Shown: one piece after another, positions 7,347 to 14,992 of the stretch
Numbering within the stretch: position 1 is the first letter of the stretch
Layout: every line of letters begins with the position of its first letter
Source of the DNA: RGIG1668 sp045124495
Lineage (GTDB): Bacteria > Bacillota > Clostridia > Lachnospirales > Lachnospiraceae
NCBI GenBank assembly: GCA_045124495.1
Contig: JBGVLX010000032.1
Span: forward strand, 1 to 31,024
Direction: 5' to 3'
DNA: 31,024 nt
The notes under the pieces: generated by a model
What the model was told of the DNA's origin: nothing
Seen by the model: only the letters and a program-made list of their open reading frames with translations
Databases searched by the model: none
Translations under genes and position numbers: made by a program

Positions 7347-8993
7347 TTAATTACTAAACACTTCTTCTGCTCCATCATACCATACAACTGAGCCAGATTC
7401 AACCTCCATAAAATCACACAGTGCTCTTGTAAAAATAATCTTATCCGAAGAACTGCTTGAAGTTCCTATATACAAAATCTTATCATCCAATTTAACACAA
7501 GTCTGTTTACTTACCCTAAAGAAACCGTCTTTACGAGATTCATCCGTAGTTAGTATTCTTGGATATTTCTCTATAAATTCTTTTATTCTATCTGTATTTT
7601 CCTTTAAGATTTCTTCATAAGTCTTAATCTGCGCATAGGTTGGATTTTTAACTTGATATTCTACGCCTTTTATGCGTATCTTTGTAACTTTCATGGCTTT
7701 TTTTCTTTCTTTAACACTGTTATCGCTTATTTTGGCAATACTTGTGATAGAGGAAATATTCATTGCAACTTTAAACATATTATATATGTCTTCCGGCTTA
7801 ATTTTAGCAATTTTTGCTATATTGTCCAAAGCTACTTTAAGAAGTCCAATTATTTCATTCGCTTTTTCGTCTTCTATTATTTCTTCATTATTTGACTTAT
7901 TGTGTGCTTCATCAAAAGACTTTAACAGTATTTCTAAATCATCCGCATTCTCAGTTAAATATGCATATGCTTCGTAACTATATAATTGAACAACCAAACT
8001 TGCAAACAACAATGCTGCCTGTAACTCTTCATCCCTTTCACCATTATCGTCCGCATTTGCAACCATCCGAAGAAGAAAAAAGGAATTTGCCAATCTCTTT
8101 AACGTACGCGGATTTGCCCCCAAGCTACTCTTTACAAAGTGACTAAGCGGTTTAATATATGCATTAATTACATTCCCTAACACATCCTTAATCATATCCT
8201 CAATATGATACGAGCCAACCGGCATACTAAACGGAAGCTGGATTATCTTATCGAAAAAGCTCCTACACTTATCCTCAGACATATCGTTTCCAAACTTTTT
8301 TCTAACACCATTAACTACAACCTCATAGTCGATAGCCAATACAAATATACAATCTTTTACATCCATAAACAGTTTCATCACCTCTAATAGCTCAACTGCT
8401 ATTTCAGGATTAAGTCTATCCAAATCATCTACAAATATTACTACTCTTCCATTTTCCCCTTTTACCTTTTTTACAATATTTGCAAAATCATTTTTAAGAT
8501 TGCAAATGTTTTCAGCTTTTTCAATTTCTTTTTTTGCAACCTCCTCTTCCAATTCATCAATATCAATATTTGTATTTTCTTTAATAATATTTTTGGCTAC
8601 GCGAGAGGATATCTTCATTACATTGTTCGCCAAACTCTTTATTTTGTCTTTCGTATCACTATCACTATCATTGTTGCCCAAAGCCTTTACAATATTACTA
8701 ATAAAGGAAGCATATAAATTCTCTGACATCTTAAACTGCGAATATTGCCAAGTGTTAAAATACACCGTTTTTATCTTCGGATAATCTTTATTAAAATCAC
8801 TTCTCATCGCCTGCAAGAAAGATGTTTTTCCTGTTCCCCAGTCTCCCTGCAAAGCAATTGACATTGGAGTTTCACAATTCAATATAAACTGTTCTAACCC
8901 CTTTACATATTTTTCTATTCCTAAAGAATCCTCAACAAGATTCTCACATGGAATATCCGCCACACCACATTTTTTAGGTGATTTTTCTTGCAT
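7347..8993 (-). CDS. KAP family P-loop NTPase (soluble)
   Basis: 548 residues from ATG 8993, chosen because AAGGAG lies nine bases upstream; a longer frame from GTG 9035 has no such site. Walker A GDWGTGKT is at about 50-57, Walker B VVIFVDDLDRL at about 184-194, and NPRTLKRLANSFF near residue 300 is the typical KAP sensor region. KAP NTPases (named after Kidins220/ARMS and PifA) usually carry membrane helices between the Walker motifs; here that stretch is a charged, coiled segment with none. A C-terminal ~110-residue tail follows. PifA excludes phage, so a defence role is possible. Its promoter derives from the toxin-antitoxin cassette. Confidence 0.88.
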   Translation of the reverse strand: MQEKSPKKCGVADIPCENLVEDSLGIEKYVKGLEQFILNCETPMSIALQGDWGTGKTSFLQAMRSDFNKDYPKIKTVYFNTWQYSQFKMSENLYASFISNIVKALGNNDSDSDTKDKIKSLANNVMKISSRVAKNIIKENTNIDIDELEEEVAKKEIEKAENICNLKNDFANIVKKVKGENGRVVIFVDDLDRLNPEIAVELLEVMKLFMDVKDCIFVLAIDYEVVVNGVRKKFGNDMSEDKCRSFFDKIIQLPFSMPVGSYHIEDMIKDVLGNVINAYIKPLSHFVKSSLGANPRTLKRLANSFFLLRMVANADDNGERDEELQAALLFASLVVQLYSYEAYAYLTENADDLEILLKSFDEAHNKSNNEEIIEDEKANEIIGLLKVALDNIAKIAKIKPEDIYNMFKVAMNISSITSIAKISDNSVKERKKAMKVTKIRIKGVEYQVKNPTYAQIKTYEEILKENTDRIKEFIEKYPRILTTDESRKDGFFRVSKQTCVKLDDKILYIGTSSSSSDKIIFTRALCDFMEVESGSVVWYDGAEEVFSN

Positions 8994-9029
8994 AGTTTTG
9001 TACTCCTTTTCTACATTTCTTTTGTTTCG

Positions 9030-9090
9030 AACCACCTATCGGTAGCACTTTTTCTATGGTTATACTAACACTAAGCTTTTCCTGTGTCAA
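9030..9090 (-). promoter_or_regulatory. KAP promoter derived from the antitoxin end of the cassette
   Basis: A 61-bp match, without gaps, to 4934-4994 (offset 4096, ten mismatches by eye). On the minus strand it keeps TTGACA (9085-9090), a 17-base spacer and TAGTAT (9062-9067). Transcription would start at about 9055 and give a 60-nt leader to the KAP ATG, beginning with the same GTGCTACCGATA as the antisense RNA. The toxin gene itself is absent here. Confidence 0.75.
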
Positions 9091-9097
9091 ACAGTAT

Positions 9098-9164
9098 TTC
9101 TCCTCTTTGTGCCTTAGTAAAACATTGTCCTTCTTTCATCACTTTTAATATTCTGTCATGCTCC
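9098..9164 (-). pseudogene. 67-bp fragment of a HAD hydrolase gene
   Basis: Matches 12942-13008 of the intact HAD gene without gaps and with six mismatches by eye. On the minus strand it encodes EHDRILKVMKEGQCFTKAQR, like residues 35-56 of that protein. It is stuck between the anti-sigma stop codon and the KAP promoter, which shows that DNA from another paralog was joined here. Confidence 0.8.
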
Positions 9165-9781
9165 TAACTATCAAATATTATATCATCTCCCGCAATCTCA
9201 TTGCCAGGATTATTTGGAGTAACTGGAGCAATAATGTAATCCTTGACAGCAGTCAAATCTGCATTGGGATTCATAATCACGTAATAGTGAGTGGTTGTCA
9301 CCGCTTCGCCTTTGTCGATAAATTTTAAAGCAACCGCCGTTTTGCTTGAAATACTGTTTATAGAATATACTTCACCACGCAGGGTTTCTGTGGAAAGCCA
9401 TTCGTTTTTACTATTTTTCCATCCTGCTGTTATAGAAACATCTGCTATTTTATTACCGATTTTATCCTCTGAAATAACCTTGCCTCCGACATATGTAGAG
9501 AAAACTCCATCCGTAACATTATAGAAATAACCTTTTTCGTAAGCGTATTCATTGTCAACAGAAGTAGTGACGTTTCCGTTATCCGTAGAGGAAGTGATGT
9601 TTCCATTATCAGATAACATCGGCACAATAACTGCCGCCACTATCAATAATACTGCAAAGCTGGCTATGAAGGAGCCCCACTTGAGCCAAGGGTTATGCTT
9701 TACTTGCTTTTTTCTTTCTACCGTGGTGATGAGATCATCATCAATGTATCCCATAGCATTTGCTATTCTTGGTATTTTCAT
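9164..9781 (-). CDS. Membrane anti-sigma-like protein
   Basis: 205 residues. A short cytoplasmic N-terminus (MKIPRIANAMGYIDDDLITT) is followed by one membrane span at about 36-56 and an outward Thr/Asn-rich domain with no catalytic motif. ATG 9781 overlaps the sigma stop as ATGA. This layout (sigma, then a single-span protein starting with a conserved cytoplasmic segment) is common for ECF anti-sigma factors of Lachnospiraceae. The stop lies exactly where foreign HAD sequence begins, so the C-terminus (ending GDDIIFDS) could be shortened by the rearrangement. Confidence 0.75.
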   Translation of the reverse strand: MKIPRIANAMGYIDDDLITTVERKKQVKHNPWLKWGSFIASFAVLLIVAAVIVPMLSDNGNITSSTDNGNVTTSVDNEYAYEKGYFYNVTDGVFSTYVGGKVISEDKIGNKIADVSITAGWKNSKNEWLSTETLRGEVYSINSISSKTAVALKFIDKGEAVTTTHYYVIMNPNADLTAVKDYIIAPVTPNNPGNEIAGDDIIFDS

Positions 9782-10332
9782 AGTTCAACACCCTCCTTAA
9801 TCAGGTAATCTTTGAGTTTGTTTCGGGTATGAAACAACATATTCTTGACCTTGCTCTCAGTGAAAGAATAGCGCTTTGCAATTTCTCCGATGGAATCGAA
9901 ATAGTAATACTTTCTGATAAAAACATTTCTCACATCTTCCTTTTGACTGCGAAGAAATTTGCTAATTAGCCTGCCTACATCCTCATCATTTACACCGGGA
10001 GCGTACCGTTCGTCCGGCAACACAGCCGAAAGTTCATCCAATGACAAAAGTACATCTGCCGAACGTTTCTCACGTTTCATAAACTCCAACCGCTTCAAAG
10101 ACAGATTTCTTGCAATCTTGCAGATGAAAGACATAAAGTTATTCGGTCTTGTAGGCGGAATGGCGTTCCACACACCCACATAAGTATCGTTGACGCATTC
10201 CTTAGAATCCTCCTGATTGTGCAGAATGTTGTAGGCAATACTGTGGCAGAGTTTACCATACTTTGCATCCGTCTCTTTAATTGCTTGTTCGTCTCTTTCA
10301 AAATAGAGTTCTATGATTCTTAAATCATCCAC
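9778..10332 (-). CDS. ECF-type RNA polymerase sigma factor
   Basis: About 184 residues. Region 2 includes HSIAYNILHNQEDSKECVND and FMSFICKIARNLSLKRLEF; region 4 is IGEIAKRYSFTESKVKNMLFHTRNKLKDYL near the C-terminus. The GTG at 10332 is preferred as start because GGGAGG lies eight bases upstream; a GTG at 10341 would touch that site. It overlaps the anti-sigma gene by 4 bases. The upstream region carries the duplicated tetR-type promoter and operator, pointing at this gene, so TetR control is possible. Confidence 0.9.
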   Translation of the reverse strand: MDDLRIIELYFERDEQAIKETDAKYGKLCHSIAYNILHNQEDSKECVNDTYVGVWNAIPPTRPNNFMSFICKIARNLSLKRLEFMKREKRSADVLLSLDELSAVLPDERYAPGVNDEDVGRLISKFLRSQKEDVRNVFIRKYYYFDSIGEIAKRYSFTESKVKNMLFHTRNKLKDYLIKEGVEL

Positions 10333-10465
10333 GTTGTTCACCTCCCTGAAATCCTAAAAGCGCTTTCACCTATTAAGTACGTTTTTTTCGGTGTTGGTCT
10401 TAAAATTTCTTAAAATATATTATATAAAAAATTTTTCTTTGTTTTCCACAAAAACAAGCAAAAAT

Positions 10466-10567
10466 TCTGCCTCCATTCATACTGTTAATTCTAATATAGT
10501 TCACATTATAACTAATGCAATTAGTTTTTATCAATAAAAGTAGACAGCCACATCTACGACTGTCTAT
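10466..10567. repeat. 102-bp repeat, copy 2 (tetR-type promoter and operator)
   Basis: Diverged copy of 7239-7340. On the minus strand it keeps TATAAT (10505-10510), an 18-base spacer, TTGATA (10529-10534) and the operator AACTAA-TGCAA-TTAGTT, but no tetR gene follows. Downstream lie about 120 bases of AT-rich DNA and the sigma gene. The terminator half (TAGACAG 10541-10547 / CTGTCTA 10560-10566) covers the stop codon of the HipA-like gene. Confidence 0.85.
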
Positions 10568-11678
10568 TTTTATTTTTACTATAGCCATCTAAAATAGCAT
10601 TAATTTGTTTATTCTTTAAGTCATTTACAAATTCTAAACGCCACTTTGGAAAATCAAATCCTGGGGATTGATACTCAAACTGTTTTAATTTAATTAATTC
10701 TTTTTGTATATCAGGTGTCATTACTTCAATTGCTGTCTGCGTAAAATCCTCACCTATTTTTGGACCTTGTAAAGACATATATTCATCCACATCATCATCT
10801 TCCATCATTTGTGGCAATAATGCATAGTTATGGTCAAATAATGGTGCTAATTTTAACAGTTCACCGGTATCATTATTGACAATAAAACCATAATTTCCGG
10901 CATGTCGGTCTATATTGTAACAGATTGCATCGATAACAAGCATTCTTCGGAAATCTTCTTCACAATTAAGTTTATGTGTTATATCTATTACACTTTGGAT
11001 GGTTGCTTTATTATTTGAGTAAGCAGCCATTGGTACAAATCCATATTGCTCTGATGTAAATAACTTACATTTCGAAGCTAAGTGCTTATGGTGATAAACC
11101 AGTTCATAATTGACTGCCTGGCAGCCAATTGCCGTTGTCAGCTGACTGACAAGTGCTTCTGAATAAGGTTCCATGCCCGCATTAACACTTCCTGAAGAAC
11201 CTCTTTTCACCATATAAATATTATCATTTTCTCTAATCCAGCATTTTTCAAAAGAACCCTCTGTTGTTAATTCAGGCGAAGTTGATGAAAATTGTTCCCC
11301 AAATAATCCTACACCATCAAATGCAATTCTGGCAATGGTATCATCAAATGGATTCGTGTACAAAGATACATCTTCCCATTTTAGGTCTGATTTTTCAGAT
11401 TTTACCCAAAATGTATCATTTAATGATGTACAATGTGTTGTATTGATAAAACCATTTTTATCATAGCAACCACATCGAATCATCAATTCTTTTAAATGTT
11501 TTCTATGTTTTGCTGCCTGTCTGTTATCCAACCATCGATTGATATCCTTCGAACCATAAGGCATATATACATCATATGTTTCTTTTACACTATAAGACAA
11601 TTCACCAAATGCTCTATTTTCTTCTAATAATGCTACAGGTTTATTTTTATTCATAAGTAAAAACAGGTTATTTGTCAT
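10554..11678 (-). CDS. HipA-like serine/threonine kinase, solitary
   Basis: 374 residues. The C-terminal half has HipA-type kinase features: a lysine in IYMVKRGSSG (K158), EPYSEALVSQL, the catalytic loop YNIDRHAGNYGF (D257, N262) and metal-binding LAPLFDHNYAL (D282). The N-terminal 130 residues do not look like the usual HipA N-terminal domain. ATG 11678 has GGGGTG eight bases upstream. No HipB-like repressor lies next to it; the upstream neighbours are an antitoxin and a dead acetyltransferase. Related kinases phosphorylate translation factors or tRNA synthetases and halt growth. Its target is unknown. The last codons run into a terminator stem. Confidence 0.82.
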   Translation of the reverse strand: MTNNLFLLMNKNKPVALLEENRAFGELSYSVKETYDVYMPYGSKDINRWLDNRQAAKHRKHLKELMIRCGCYDKNGFINTTHCTSLNDTFWVKSEKSDLKWEDVSLYTNPFDDTIARIAFDGVGLFGEQFSSTSPELTTEGSFEKCWIRENDNIYMVKRGSSGSVNAGMEPYSEALVSQLTTAIGCQAVNYELVYHHKHLASKCKLFTSEQYGFVPMAAYSNNKATIQSVIDITHKLNCEEDFRRMLVIDAICYNIDRHAGNYGFIVNNDTGELLKLAPLFDHNYALLPQMMEDDDVDEYMSLQGPKIGEDFTQTAIEVMTPDIQKELIKLKQFEYQSPGFDFPKWRLEFVNDLKNKQINAILDGYSKNKNRQS

Positions 11679-11700
11679 CTGGTCATCACCCCACTTTTTA

Positions 11701-11729
11701 ATTTGCTTATGCTCACCATCGAAAGCTTG
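11701..11729 (+). pseudogene. Remnant of the small toxin gene start
   Basis: 29 bases identical to 4768-4796: the spacer after the ribosome binding site, the ATG and codons for MLTIESL. The AGGAGG, promoter, rest of the toxin and terminator are absent, so no toxin is made. It lies between the HipA-like gene and the 3' end of the dead acetyltransferase gene. Confidence 0.8.
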
Positions 11730-11742
11730 GCTACCATTAAGA

Positions 11743-12175
11743 TTAGAGTAATCTTAAAAGTTGTACAAGCTCATGCGGTTCTGCATTGTTTGATACGGTC
11801 TGTCTCGTATCAAACTTCTGGAATCTGTTATCTTTATAAAAATCCAACAGCTTATCCTCATTATTTGCTTCTAAAAATGTTACTACACCACCTGCCTAGT
11901 ATTGCATTTCTTCAATCTTGTTCCATGCTGCTTCAAGGAGTTCTTCTCCGGTAATCCTTTTATCTACACCATTTGCAAAATTCTTGCCTAACTGTGCAAT
12001 CAGATATGCCGACATGGTATATGTCTGCGTCTCTTCATCCAATTCGCTAATTCTCAATACTTTCACATGAAAACTCGGAGAGAATTTGTACCAAATCATC
12101 CTCTCCGAGCTTTGGATTGTCACTCTCAAGATACTTACGAATGTTGATAACTGAATACTTATCATTTTGCAACAT
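11743..12175 (-). pseudogene. GNAT toxin of a toxin-antitoxin pair, inactivated
   Basis: Reading begins at ATG 12175 (MLQNDKYSVINIRKYLESD), overlapping the antitoxin gene by 14 bases. After about 38 codons the frame jumps to RISELDEETQTYTMSAYLIA, skipping roughly 50 codons that in intact relatives hold the first acetyl-CoA-binding strands. A TAG at 11896-11898 follows MQY and cuts off the last 50 codons (GGVVTFLEANNEDKLLDFYK to LVQLLRLL, stop at 11743). The gene therefore has both an out-of-frame deletion and a nonsense codon. Intact homologues acetylate charged tRNA or similar targets and are neutralised by the protein encoded upstream. Confidence 0.85.
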
Positions 12176-12353
12176 TCGCTTTTTTTCTCTTCTCCATTAA
12201 TTTTATTATATCATCAGTATCCGTTAATTCCCTAGCTGCTACCGAAACACGAATCGGGCGATTATTGGCAGATGCTTCAATTGTATCGACAAACATCTCC
12301 ACCTGCTTCTGACCGGATATAACAAAATTTTTAGTGATACTTGAAGTTGCCAT
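12162..12353 (-). CDS. Antitoxin paired with a GNAT toxin
   Basis: 63 residues from ATG 12353 (MATSSITKNFVISGQKQVEM), chosen because AAGGAGG lies seven bases upstream; a longer frame from 12383 lacks a good site. The protein resembles the small antitoxins encoded directly ahead of GNAT toxins in Firmicutes, with a conserved NNRPIRV segment and a lysine-rich tail ending KRKKANVAK. It is intact although its toxin gene is destroyed, so it is an orphan antitoxin that might still bind its own operator or neutralise related toxins. Confidence 0.75.
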   Translation of the reverse strand: MATSSITKNFVISGQKQVEMFVDTIEASANNRPIRVSVAARELTDTDDIIKLMEKRKKANVAK

Positions 12354-12411
12354 ATAAACACCTCCTTTATTAGTATGGCTCATCCTAATTTATTCATACC
12401 TTTCTAACTTT

Positions 12412-12440
12412 ATTTTATTACCAAACATCAGGTTTTGCAA
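12412..12440 (-). promoter_or_regulatory. Promoter of the antitoxin operon
   Basis: Minus strand: TTGCAA (12435-12440), a 17-base spacer and TAAAAT (12412-12417), about 50 bases before the antitoxin ATG. It may also supply the HipA-like gene by read-through. Confidence 0.55.
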
Positions 12441-12485
12441 CTGGATTTTTTTAATTTATATTAAATTTCAGATTCTTAATTCAAT

Positions 12486-13109
12486 TCATATACATTCTAA
12501 CATTTTACCCAATTCTTCAAAATCATTTACAACTTTTCCATCATATTCTTCGCCATCTCTATTAAATAATATCGTTTGAATCCCCATTGTCTCTGCAACA
12601 AGTAAATTTTTCACACTATTATCCACAAATATACACTGTTCAGGCTTACAACCCAATTTATTAAGTGTATAAATAAATATTTCCTTATCCGGCTTACGCA
12701 TACCTACTTTACCACTAACAACTTTGTTTTTAAAATAACAATTTATGTTATGATAATCCGCCAAAAATTCACTCCATTCAAAAACATCATTTGATAATAA
12801 ACAAAAGTCATATATTTTACTATACGTTTCCGCAAAAGAAATAAACAACTCATCCAACGACAAATAATTCTTCAAATAGTCCTCCATTGTTTCTCTTGGA
12901 GAAGTATACCCTAAATATGTCAAAAATTCTATACTTGATAGTTCTCCTCTCTGTGCTTTAGTAAAACATTGTTCTTCTTTTATTGCTTTTAATATTCTGT
13001 CATGCTCCGAACGAGCAGATTTTTGCAAAGTATAGGGAATGAAGTAACCTTTACTTTCTTTCAAGATTACTCCATACATATCAATCAATAAAATTTTATT
13101 TTTTTCCAT
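12486..13109 (-). CDS. HAD superfamily hydrolase
   Basis: 207 residues. Motif I is LLIDMYGVI with nucleophile D10; the second aspartate of phosphatases is replaced by Y12, as in haloacid-dehalogenase-type DxYG enzymes. Motif II is the serine of CLLSND near 105, motif III the lysine of RKPDKEIF near 141, and motif IV FVDNSVKN near 163. The start overlaps the methyltransferase gene by 14 bases, so the two are coupled. A 67-bp fragment of a close paralog lies at 9098-9164. The substrate is unknown. Confidence 0.88.
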   Translation of the reverse strand: MEKNKILLIDMYGVILKESKGYFIPYTLQKSARSEHDRILKAIKEEQCFTKAQRGELSSIEFLTYLGYTSPRETMEDYLKNYLSLDELFISFAETYSKIYDFCLLSNDVFEWSEFLADYHNINCYFKNKVVSGKVGMRKPDKEIFIYTLNKLGCKPEQCIFVDNSVKNLLVAETMGIQTILFNRDGEEYDGKVVNDFEELGKMLECI

Positions 13110-14211
13110 AAGATATCATAGTCCCTTTCACAAATGTATATCCCGCGTTGGGATGTTCCTGAAAATAAGTAGCTATTTCTATATTTCGTTCACAATATTC
13201 TGTTGCCTCTTTACGAGTCATACCATGTGTCAAAAGATACTGAATAGATTTTTCTTTTTCCTCTTTACTCAATCCCGTATTCCAATCATTATATTTCAAA
13301 AAATCCTGTTTCCTTTGCTCATAATCCTCTCTTTGAGGCGTAATAAAGTCTACCCTGTCATTCATTCTAACATCAATTTCTCTGAGTCCCAATTTTCTCA
13401 TCATATGTGCATTACGAATTGCTGCTGCATAATCTCTTCCTTGCTGTTCCAGCTCTGCTCTCCAGTGCTTTTCCAACCCCTCATGTCCACATAATCTAAA
13501 ATAATCCATACCATCTATATAAAGACCATCACACTCAAACTCTCGATTAGAATCAATGCAAATTATATATGCTCCTGTCTTTGCAAATTCAATCATTTTC
13601 TTTAAAAAGCTTTCGGGTGAATCCAAATGCCTTAATACAGCTTGACATATAACCATATCAAAACAATCTTTTACAGCATAATCGTAGACATCAGCGCGAA
13701 TAAAATTCCCCTGCAATTCATTAGTTGCAAATAGTCTTTCTCCCGTTTCCAACAAATTTTCCGCCATATCAATCCCTGTATATGTACTCCCCTTTGGTAA
13801 AAATGGCATTATCAACAAACCTAAAAATCCATACCCACAGCCACAATCAAGTACTTTAACCGGCTTGTCTATCTTCCATACATTTTTTATAAGAAACTCC
13901 ATATAATCATCATTCCACATACCATTTCTTGTCCTAAGAAGATACTCTAATTTCTTTTCCCAAAATTCTCTCGTTCCTGCTGTACTTGCAATATATCTCT
14001 CTTCACCTAAAGGTACAATCCCCATTAATTGGTCTACGGATACATCGAAATACTCTGCCAAAACTGGTAAATATGTTATATCTGGCATTGTACTGCCTTT
14101 TTCCCATTTGCTTATCGTTTGAAAAGAAACTCCAACTATATCAGCCAATTCCTGCTGTGTCATTTTCTTATTATGTCTCAGTTCTGAAATTCGCAAATTT
14201 ATCTTTTTCAT
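13096..14211 (-). CDS. XRE-type regulator fused to a SAM-dependent methyltransferase
   Basis: 371 residues. Residues 5-62 are a Cro/C1-type helix-turn-helix (MTQQELADIVGVSFQTISKW, then DVSVDQLMG). After a linker comes a class I methyltransferase: motif I VLDCGCGYGFLG at about 120-131, GIDMAENLLE (acidic loop) and ICQAVLRHLDSPESFL. The C-terminal 100 residues are helical with YDWN-like motifs. ATG 14211 has AGGAGG eight bases upstream. The fusion suggests either autoregulation by methyl-donor status or a methyltransferase guided by its own DNA-binding domain. It is coupled to the HAD gene. Confidence 0.88.
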   Translation of the reverse strand: MKKINLRISELRHNKKMTQQELADIVGVSFQTISKWEKGSTMPDITYLPVLAEYFDVSVDQLMGIVPLGEERYIASTAGTREFWEKKLEYLLRTRNGMWNDDYMEFLIKNVWKIDKPVKVLDCGCGYGFLGLLIMPFLPKGSTYTGIDMAENLLETGERLFATNELQGNFIRADVYDYAVKDCFDMVICQAVLRHLDSPESFLKKMIEFAKTGAYIICIDSNREFECDGLYIDGMDYFRLCGHEGLEKHWRAELEQQGRDYAAAIRNAHMMRKLGLREIDVRMNDRVDFITPQREDYEQRKQDFLKYNDWNTGLSKEEKEKSIQYLLTHGMTRKEATEYCERNIEIATYFQEHPNAGYTFVKGTMISYGKK

Positions 14212-14234
14212 CGCTGTAACCTCCTAACACCAAT

Positions 14235-14263
14235 ATTGTACCAAGAAATACAAACCTTGTCGC
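14235..14263 (-). promoter_or_regulatory. Candidate promoter of the HTH-methyltransferase/HAD pair
   Basis: Minus strand: GCGACA (14258-14263), a 17-base spacer and TACAAT (14235-14240), about 24 bases before the ATG at 14211. Confidence 0.5.
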
Positions 14264-14599
14264 ACTAAACCTCTAAGAATTAATTCAACCTAAAAGCGAA
14301 TTGAAACAATCGCTTTGGGATTGAAGACCGTATTGTGCTGAACTCAGCCATTTTAGTTGCTAATAATTTGTTTGTTATTATAATAATCTATATATTTCCT
14401 TTACTAATCTTCATGCTATATGAATACCGTTTTTGATATATTTTCTCTACTCTTTAAGGCTGAAATCTGCATCATTTCGTTCGTATTGTATGGTCTGTTT
14501 TATTCGCACGATTTATTATTACCGAAACACATAATTGAAACAGCGAACCAAACAATACTTTAAAAATATATTATCTATAGTGATTTTTTCCAATCTTTC
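14264..14599. other. Gene-free AT-rich spacer with one hairpin
   Basis: No credible coding frame. The only structure seen is AAAGCGA (14293-14299) / TCGCTTT (14310-14316), a stem-loop without a U-tract, plus the palindrome GAATTAATTC at about 14277-14286. These could be operator-like sites for the methyltransferase promoter, or decayed gene sequence. Confidence 0.4.
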
Positions 14600-14902
14600 T
14601 CATTTCTCCCACACATTATCACCATAGTTACTTACCAAAACAGACATAATACCATTATTAGAATTATATTCGGAAATAAAACTTACTCCCGGATTGCACC
14701 CTTGGAAATACGCATAATCTTTTCCGGCTGATGCACTAGCAAATTTAGTATCTAATGAATTATGAATTTCATTTGGCAAGTCATAAAAACCCGTTACATA
14801 TTCACACAAAACTTTATTATTCTGAACAATATACACGTTCCCTCTAAAATTAGTATCAATCAATTCTTTTTTTATATTCAAATCCTGTCCATCCTTTATC
14901 AA
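14600..14902 (-). pseudogene. Beta-lactamase-family serine hydrolase with a large internal deletion
   Basis: About 100 residues remain open from a TTG at 14902. The first half (FRGNVYIVQNNKVLCEYVTG, then DTKFASASAGK) is the beginning of a class C-type serine hydrolase and includes the SxxK catalytic motif SAGK. It jumps directly to a C-terminal piece, DYAYFQGCNPGVSFISEYNS, then VLVSNYGDN. About 200 residues of a normal ~330-residue enzyme are missing. An ATG just upstream is out of frame, so the start is damaged too. No function is expected. Confidence 0.75.
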
Positions 14903-14992
14903 AGTTTCATATTACATCATTCACAACTTAGAAACTATCCTTCTTTCACTCACTTATCTACCCAAACCTATTTAGATGAATATTATGGTTAA

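Noticed and set aside
8994..9035. Longer start (GTG 9035) for the KAP NTPase
   Set aside because: AAGGAG is spaced correctly for ATG 8993; the extension lies in the repeat-derived leader.
10400..10588. 62-residue minus-strand frame through the tetR-type repeat
   Set aside because: It runs through promoter and operator sequence; no ribosome binding site or protein-like composition.
11679..11729. In-frame extension of the HipA-like protein upstream of its ATG
   Set aside because: The extra residues are encoded by DNA shared with the toxin cassette, and a good ribosome binding site precedes ATG 11678.
11703..11954. 83-residue plus-strand frame starting with toxin-like residues
   Set aside because: Only the first codons come from the toxin; the rest is antisense to the dead GNAT gene, and it has no ribosome binding site.
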